Shown one piece after another: positions 59,649 through 64,000 of a stretch of 64,000 nt of DNA. This DNA is from Clavibacter sepedonicus (GTDB taxonomy: Bacteria > Actinomycetota > Actinomycetes > Actinomycetales > Microbacteriaceae). How positions within the stretch are numbered: position 1 is the stretch's first letter; each line of letters opens with the position of its first letter. Location: contig NC_010407.1 in assembly GCF_000069225.1 (NCBI RefSeq), positions 124,001 through 188,000 on the forward strand, in the 5' to 3' direction. Position numbers and translations under genes: made by a program. The notes beneath the pieces were generated by a model. The model made no database searches and had not been told where the DNA came from. It saw only the letters and a program-made list of their open reading frames with translations.

Positions 59649-62600
59649 ATGGCACTACACATGCCCAGCCGCAGAAGCAGGCTGGCGACCGCGACGGCCT
59701 TCGGGCTCGCCGCGGCGATCGTCGCGTTCGGGGGCACCGCGCCCGCGAACGCCGCACCGGGGGACACGGCGGAGGCCGAAGGGCGCTTCCTGACCCTCAC
59801 GAACGTCCCGCAGGTGATCGCCCTCGATGGCGCGTACACCTCCTACGGACCCGGCGACACCGCCGCGCAGGTGGAGAACGCGCCGCTGGACGTGGACGTC
59901 CTGAACGGGCTCGCGAACGCGCAGCTCGCCGCCGGCGTCACGCTCGGCTCGCTCCTCGACCTGGACCAGGCCGCGGGTGCGGGCGTCCTCCAGCAGTACG
60001 CCTCGAGCGGACCGGCCGGAGCGACGGGCGCGGCCGGCGCCGTGTCCGACACCGGCGCCATCCAGGTCGGCCAGGGCGCCGGACAGCAGACGGTCATCGA
60101 TCTCGGCTCGACCATCGAGTCCATCGGTGCCGAGGGCGCCCTCTCCGATCTGTCGCTGCGGTTCGGGGCCATCTCCTCCACCACCACGTCGACGGGGACG
60201 GGGACGCCGACGTCGGACTACGACATCGCCTCGGCCGAGGCCGTGCTCACGAGCCCGCTGGTCGCGCAGATCAGCTCCCGGCTCACGGCGGCCGTCAACG
60301 GGATCGCCCCCGAGATCGCCGCCGACATCGACGTCTCGGCCGCAACGGGCCCGCTCCTCGAGGGGATCCTCGGGGAGAACGTCCTCACCGCGGCCCTCGA
60401 GGTCGGGACCCCCACGGTCACCGCCACGGCGAACGTGAACACGGCGGCCGTCGTGCAGGCCGCGCTCGCCGAGCCGCTCACGAACGCCGACGGGACGGTC
60501 TCGATCGACGTGTCCGCCGGCTCCATCACGGTGGATCTCGACCGGATCCAGGCGCTCAACGACCGGGATCCCGGAGCGTCGATCCTGACCTCGGCCATTC
60601 TCGCGGACGTCGTCGACTCGGCGATCACGAACATCTTCACGGACGTGCTGCCGAACCGCCTCGTGACCGCGCTCCGCGCCTCCACCACGGTGGACATCGC
60701 GGTCACCGCGCCGCTCACGGTCGGCCTGCTCAACACGGACGCGGGTGATCTCGTCGTCAACGTCGACGTGTCGCTCGACCGCCTCCTCGGCGGGACGACC
60801 GGCACGGCCCCCACGGTGAGCCTCGATGGGACGAACCTCATCGGCATCCCGGTGTCCCTGGCGGTCCTCACGCCGCTCTTCGATGACCTGGTGACCGGGC
60901 TCCTCGGGTCGAACGCCGACACGGATCTCCTGCCGGCCATCGGCGACGCGCTTGCCGGCGTCAGCACGGGCGTGATCACGGCACTCGCGCCGGCGCTCGC
61001 GGTCGTCGACCAGGTCGTGCGCCTCACGGTCAACGAGCAGACGCCGGACGCCTTCATCGACGGGGACGGCGTGGACGCCGGATCCTCGTCGGTGACGGCC
61101 CTGCGCGTGCGGCTGCTCGGGAACGGAGGGCCGACCATCGACCTGGCCCGCTCCACCGTACGCGCCGTGCCCGCCCCCGTCGCCGACGACGTGACCATCA
61201 CGTCGCCGACGCCGGACCAGGTGATCGAGCTGGCCGACGGGCAGACGACCGTGGTCGTCCCCGTCACCGGCACCGCCGATCCGGACGCCGAGGTCACGCT
61301 GACCGTCGGCGGCCAGACGGTCGGTCCGGTCGAGGTCGGACCCGGTGGCACCTACACGCTCACACCGACCGCCCTCCCGGCCGGCAACTACACGGCCACC
61401 GTCACCCAGACGATCGACGGGCAGGCCGCGGGCTCCGCGACGGTGACCTTTACCATCGCGGCGGCGGCCACGGACATCACGATCACGACGCCCACGGCGG
61501 ACCAGGTCTTCCTGACCACCGCGGCGGACCCGACGGTCGACGTGCCCGTGGAGGGCGCGGCCGACGTGCGCGCCTCGGTCACCGTGACGATCCCCGGCCA
61601 GACCGCGCAGACCGAGCTGGTCGGCGCCGACGGCCTCTACGACGTGGCGTTCGCCGACCTCCCGGTCGGCACGTACACGGCGACCGCCACCCAGACGATC
61701 GACGGCGTGGTCCGCGGGACGGCGACGGTGACCTTCACGGTCGGCGCCCCCGCCGCCGCGGTGACGATCACGTCTCCGTCGACCGGTGACCAGATCCTCA
61801 GCGCCGGCACCGTGCCGACGGCCGACGTCCCCGTGACCGGCGCCGCCGACCCGCGCGCCACCGTCACGGTGACGATCCCCGGCCAGGACCCGCAGACGGA
61901 GCTCGTCGGCGACGACGGGGTCTACGACGTGACATTCGCCGACCTCCCGGTCGGCGACTACACGGCGACGGCGACCCAGACGATCGGCGGCACCGCCGCA
62001 GGATCGGCCACGGTCACCTTCTCCGTCATCGCCCCGGCGGTCGCCGTGGTCATCGACACCCCGACCGACGGGCAGGACTTCGTCGTCCCGGCCGGCGGCA
62101 CCGCGGTGCCCGTGACCGTGAGCGGCAGCGCCGACGTCCGCGGATCCGTGCTCATCGCGGTCACGGGCCAGACGCCCGTCACGCAGGTGGTCGGGGACGA
62201 CGGCCGCTTCGAGGCGACGTTCCCCGGTCTCTCCGCCGCGGAGTACACCGTCACGGTGACGCAGACCATCGGCGGCGCTGCTGCCGGTTCGGACACGGCC
62301 GACTTCACCATCTCCGTGGCCGGCGTCGACCAGGTCGTCATCCTGACGCCCGAAGACGGCGACTTCGTGCCGCTGCCCGACGGCGACACCACCGTCTCCG
62401 TCCCGGTGACGGGCACGGCCGACCCCGACGCCACCGTCACGCTGACGGTCGGCGACACGACGACGGCTCCGGCGGAGGTGGACGACGACGGCGGCTTCTC
62501 GCTGGCGACGCCCGATCTGCCCTCCGGCACCTACACGGGCACCGTCACGCAGACGATCGACGGCGTCGCCGTCGGCACCGACACCGTGACCTTCACGATC

Positions 62601-63968
62601 GGCGTGCCGGTGGTCATCGTCTCGCCGTTCGACTTCCAGGTCTTCCCGCTCACCGGCGGGGCGACCACGCGTGACGTACCGGTCTCCGGCACGGCCGACC
62701 CGCTGGGGACGATCACGGTCTCGACCCTGGGTCTCGACCCGATCACGACGGAGGTGGACGCCGACGGAAACTGGACGGTGACGTTCTTCGGCCTGGAGCG
62801 CGGCACGTACGACGTGACCGCGACGCAGACCATCGGCGGCGCCCCTGCCGGCGAGGACACGGTCACGTTCGACGTGGGCGTGGACGGCGGCGAGGGCACC
62901 GACTCCGATGCCGACGGATCCGCGGCCGCGGTGGACGTGGACGGTGGCGGCGTTGACGCCGCCGGCACGGATGCGACGGATTCGGCGGATGCTGCGGGAA
63001 CGGATGCGACCGATGCCGCAGGCACCGATGCGACGGATGCTGCGGGAACGGATGCGACCGATGCCGCAGGCACCGATGCGACGGATGCTGCGGGAACGGA
63101 TGCGACGGACGCCGCTGGCACCGATGCAGCCGGAACCGACGCGACCGATGCTGCTGGCGCTGACGCGACGGATGCTGCTGGCGCCGACGCGGCGGATGCT
63201 GCCGGTACGGATGCGACGGATGCTGCTGGCGACAACGATGCGGACACTGATGCCGCTGGCGCTGATGCGACGGATGCTGCTGGCGCTGACGCGGCGGATG
63301 CCGATGGCGACAACGATGCGGACACTGATGCCGCTGGCGCTGATGCGACGGATGCTGCTGGTGCTGACGCGACGGATGCCGCTGGTACCGATGCGACCGA
63401 CGCCGCTGGCGCCGACGCGACCGACGCTGCCGGTACCGACGCGACGGACGCCGCTGGCACGGACGCGGCCGACGCCACCGACGGATCCACCGACGGCAGC
63501 GACGCCCCCACCCGGGCCGTCGTCCGCTTCACGGAGATCGTCCGTGGCAGCGGCTCGATGCAGATGGTCGACGCCTCCGGCTTCATCCCCGGTGAGACGC
63601 TCAACGCGACGGTGTTCTCCACGCCGAAGCCGCTGGCGCCGATGATCGCGGACGCCGATGGACGTGCGACGTTCGTGTTCGAGATCGGTCCGGACTTCGA
63701 GATGGGGGACCACCGCGTCGAGGTGAGCGGAGTCCAGTCCGGCATGGCCGACGAGATGGACACGCGATTCCGGGTCCTCGGATCCACCGTCCCGGCGGGC
63801 CAGCCCGGCACGCCGATCAGCGGCGGCAACGGCGGCGGATACGGCGGCGGCATCCTCCCGGTCACGGGCGGCGACGCCGACGGGATGCTGCTGCTCGGCG
63901 GCATCGCGCTCCTGATGATGCTGACCGGCGCCGGTGCCCTGCACCGAGGCCGCAGCCGACGGGCGTGA
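59649..63968 (+). CDS. LPXTG-anchored surface protein with Ig-like and Asp/Ala octapeptide repeats
   Basis: 1439 residues from ATG 59649, with GAGGGGAA upstream. Signal peptide about 1-36 (basic start, cleavage near PANA-APG). Residues about 40-510 resemble choice-of-anchor G proteins. Six Ig-like repeats of about 93 residues follow (about 514-1077), each ending near TATQTIDG..TVTFT. An acidic repeat of the octapeptide DATDAAGT and variants fills about 1102-1277. A further beta-rich domain leads to a Gly-rich spacer and LPVTG at 1403-1407, then a helix and a basic tail, GRSRRA. Sortase would link it to peptidoglycan. Likely an adhesin or structural wall protein. Confidence 0.9.
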   Translation: MALHMPSRRSRLATATAFGLAAAIVAFGGTAPANAAPGDTAEAEGRFLTLTNVPQVIALDGAYTSYGPGDTAAQVENAPLDVDVLNGLANAQLAAGVTLGSLLDLDQAAGAGVLQQYASSGPAGATGAAGAVSDTGAIQVGQGAGQQTVIDLGSTIESIGAEGALSDLSLRFGAISSTTTSTGTGTPTSDYDIASAEAVLTSPLVAQISSRLTAAVNGIAPEIAADIDVSAATGPLLEGILGENVLTAALEVGTPTVTATANVNTAAVVQAALAEPLTNADGTVSIDVSAGSITVDLDRIQALNDRDPGASILTSAILADVVDSAITNIFTDVLPNRLVTALRASTTVDIAVTAPLTVGLLNTDAGDLVVNVDVSLDRLLGGTTGTAPTVSLDGTNLIGIPVSLAVLTPLFDDLVTGLLGSNADTDLLPAIGDALAGVSTGVITALAPALAVVDQVVRLTVNEQTPDAFIDGDGVDAGSSSVTALRVRLLGNGGPTIDLARSTVRAVPAPVADDVTITSPTPDQVIELADGQTTVVVPVTGTADPDAEVTLTVGGQTVGPVEVGPGGTYTLTPTALPAGNYTATVTQTIDGQAAGSATVTFTIAAAATDITITTPTADQVFLTTAADPTVDVPVEGAADVRASVTVTIPGQTAQTELVGADGLYDVAFADLPVGTYTATATQTIDGVVRGTATVTFTVGAPAAAVTITSPSTGDQILSAGTVPTADVPVTGAADPRATVTVTIPGQDPQTELVGDDGVYDVTFADLPVGDYTATATQTIGGTAAGSATVTFSVIAPAVAVVIDTPTDGQDFVVPAGGTAVPVTVSGSADVRGSVLIAVTGQTPVTQVVGDDGRFEATFPGLSAAEYTVTVTQTIGGAAAGSDTADFTISVAGVDQVVILTPEDGDFVPLPDGDTTVSVPVTGTADPDATVTLTVGDTTTAPAEVDDDGGFSLATPDLPSGTYTGTVTQTIDGVAVGTDTVTFTIGVPVVIVSPFDFQVFPLTGGATTRDVPVSGTADPLGTITVSTLGLDPITTEVDADGNWTVTFFGLERGTYDVTATQTIGGAPAGEDTVTFDVGVDGGEGTDSDADGSAAAVDVDGGGVDAAGTDATDSADAAGTDATDAAGTDATDAAGTDATDAAGTDATDAAGTDATDAAGTDAAGTDATDAAGADATDAAGADAADAAGTDATDAAGDNDADTDAAGADATDAAGADAADADGDNDADTDAAGADATDAAGADATDAAGTDATDAAGADATDAAGTDATDAAGTDAADATDGSTDGSDAPTRAVVRFTEIVRGSGSMQMVDASGFIPGETLNATVFSTPKPLAPMIADADGRATFVFEIGPDFEMGDHRVEVSGVQSGMADEMDTRFRVLGSTVPAGQPGTPISGGNGGGYGGGILPVTGGDADGMLLLGGIALLMMLTGAGALHRGRSRRA
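62953..63480 (+). repeat. 24-bp tandem repeat array encoding DATDAAGT units
   Basis: Degenerate 24-base units, e.g. GATGCGACGGATGCTGCGGG, lie in frame within the surface-protein gene. A longer block beginning GACAACGATGCGGACACTGA occurs twice (about 63231 and 63309), showing a recent duplication of roughly 78 bp. Such arrays are prone to length change, so stalk length may vary between strains. Confidence 0.9.
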
Positions 63969-64000
63969 TCCGCACGGCCTGAATGCGAGGAAGGCGGGCG

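Noticed and set aside
62953..63480. Tandem 24-base repeats that might suggest a CRISPR array
   Set aside because: Units are directly adjacent without spacers, stay in frame, vary in third positions and encode an Asp/Ala stalk. No cas genes are present.
59655..63944. A 1429-codon open frame opposite the surface-protein gene
   Set aside because: It mirrors the repeats of the real gene and has shadow composition. The forward frame has a signal peptide, domain order and sorting signal.

Overview
This 64 kb window is a contiguous piece of a high-GC actinobacterial chromosome. It most resembles the plant-associated Microbacteriaceae, and Clavibacter in particular. Indications are the very GC-rich third codon positions, frequent GTG starts, ATGA/GTGA gene overlaps, the house-keeping gene set (folK-DUF3180-PH genes-DUF2520-panC-lysS, clpC, rplJ-rplL, pta-ackA), an IS481-family element of the kind known from Clavibacter, and heavy investment in plant-sugar use (arabinose, xylose, beta-glucosides). 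The species is inferred, not proven.

Layout. 1-9.5 kb: the 3' end of folK, an overlapping run of membrane/PH-domain genes, a DUF2520 oxidoreductase, panC, lysS, two tiny membrane proteins and clpC. 9.6-12.8 kb: an epimerase and an aldo-keto reductase, then the L10 leader with rplJ-rplL. 12.9-16.4 kb: a LuxR-type regulator, a MarR repressor with a readable leaderless promoter, and an MFS pump. 16.5-21.3 kb: a LacI regulator divergent from an AglEFG-like sugar uptake operon that has no ATPase gene. 21.4-23.3 kb: an ABC exporter with an apparent 5' frameshift. 23.3-28.4 kb: DUF305 and DUF3105 proteins, transsulfuration genes (cbs, metB), and an RNase H with a ribbon-helix-helix-like tail.

28.5-37.8 kb is a complete L-arabinose locus: a LacI-type regulator, araB-araD-araA, and a ChvE/MmsA/MmsB-type ABC importer, with a perfect operator palindrome at the araB promoter. 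37.8-40.2 kb is a small accessory island between repeated copies of the permease 3' end and its terminator. It carries a secreted glycine-zipper protein and a four-helix membrane protein overlapping a mini XRE regulator. Just beyond is a second copy of that membrane/XRE module fused into one protein. This is the strongest candidate here for an undescribed system. 40.2-41.3 kb is an intact IS481-family insertion sequence whose 6-bp target duplication contains the xylA stop codon. 41.3-44.8 kb: xylA, a GH1 beta-glucosidase and a GNAT acetyltransferase.

44.8-51.6 kb: MarR and LysR regulators, a class V aminotransferase, a Bcr/CflA-type pump, a DUF418-like membrane protein, an antibiotic-kinase-like protein and a membrane protein. 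51.8 kb: tRNA-Ser(GGA). 51.9-54.7 kb: a large AAA-LuxR regulator. 55.1-59.4 kb: an NAD(P)-binding protein, the SRP RNA (ffs), and pta-ackA. 59.6-64.0 kb: a 1439-residue LPVTG-anchored surface protein with six Ig-like repeats and an acidic Asp/Ala octapeptide stalk.

No CRISPR array, prophage or rRNA operon was seen. A window-wide oddity is the strong, reading-frame-independent excess of the palindrome GGATCC.
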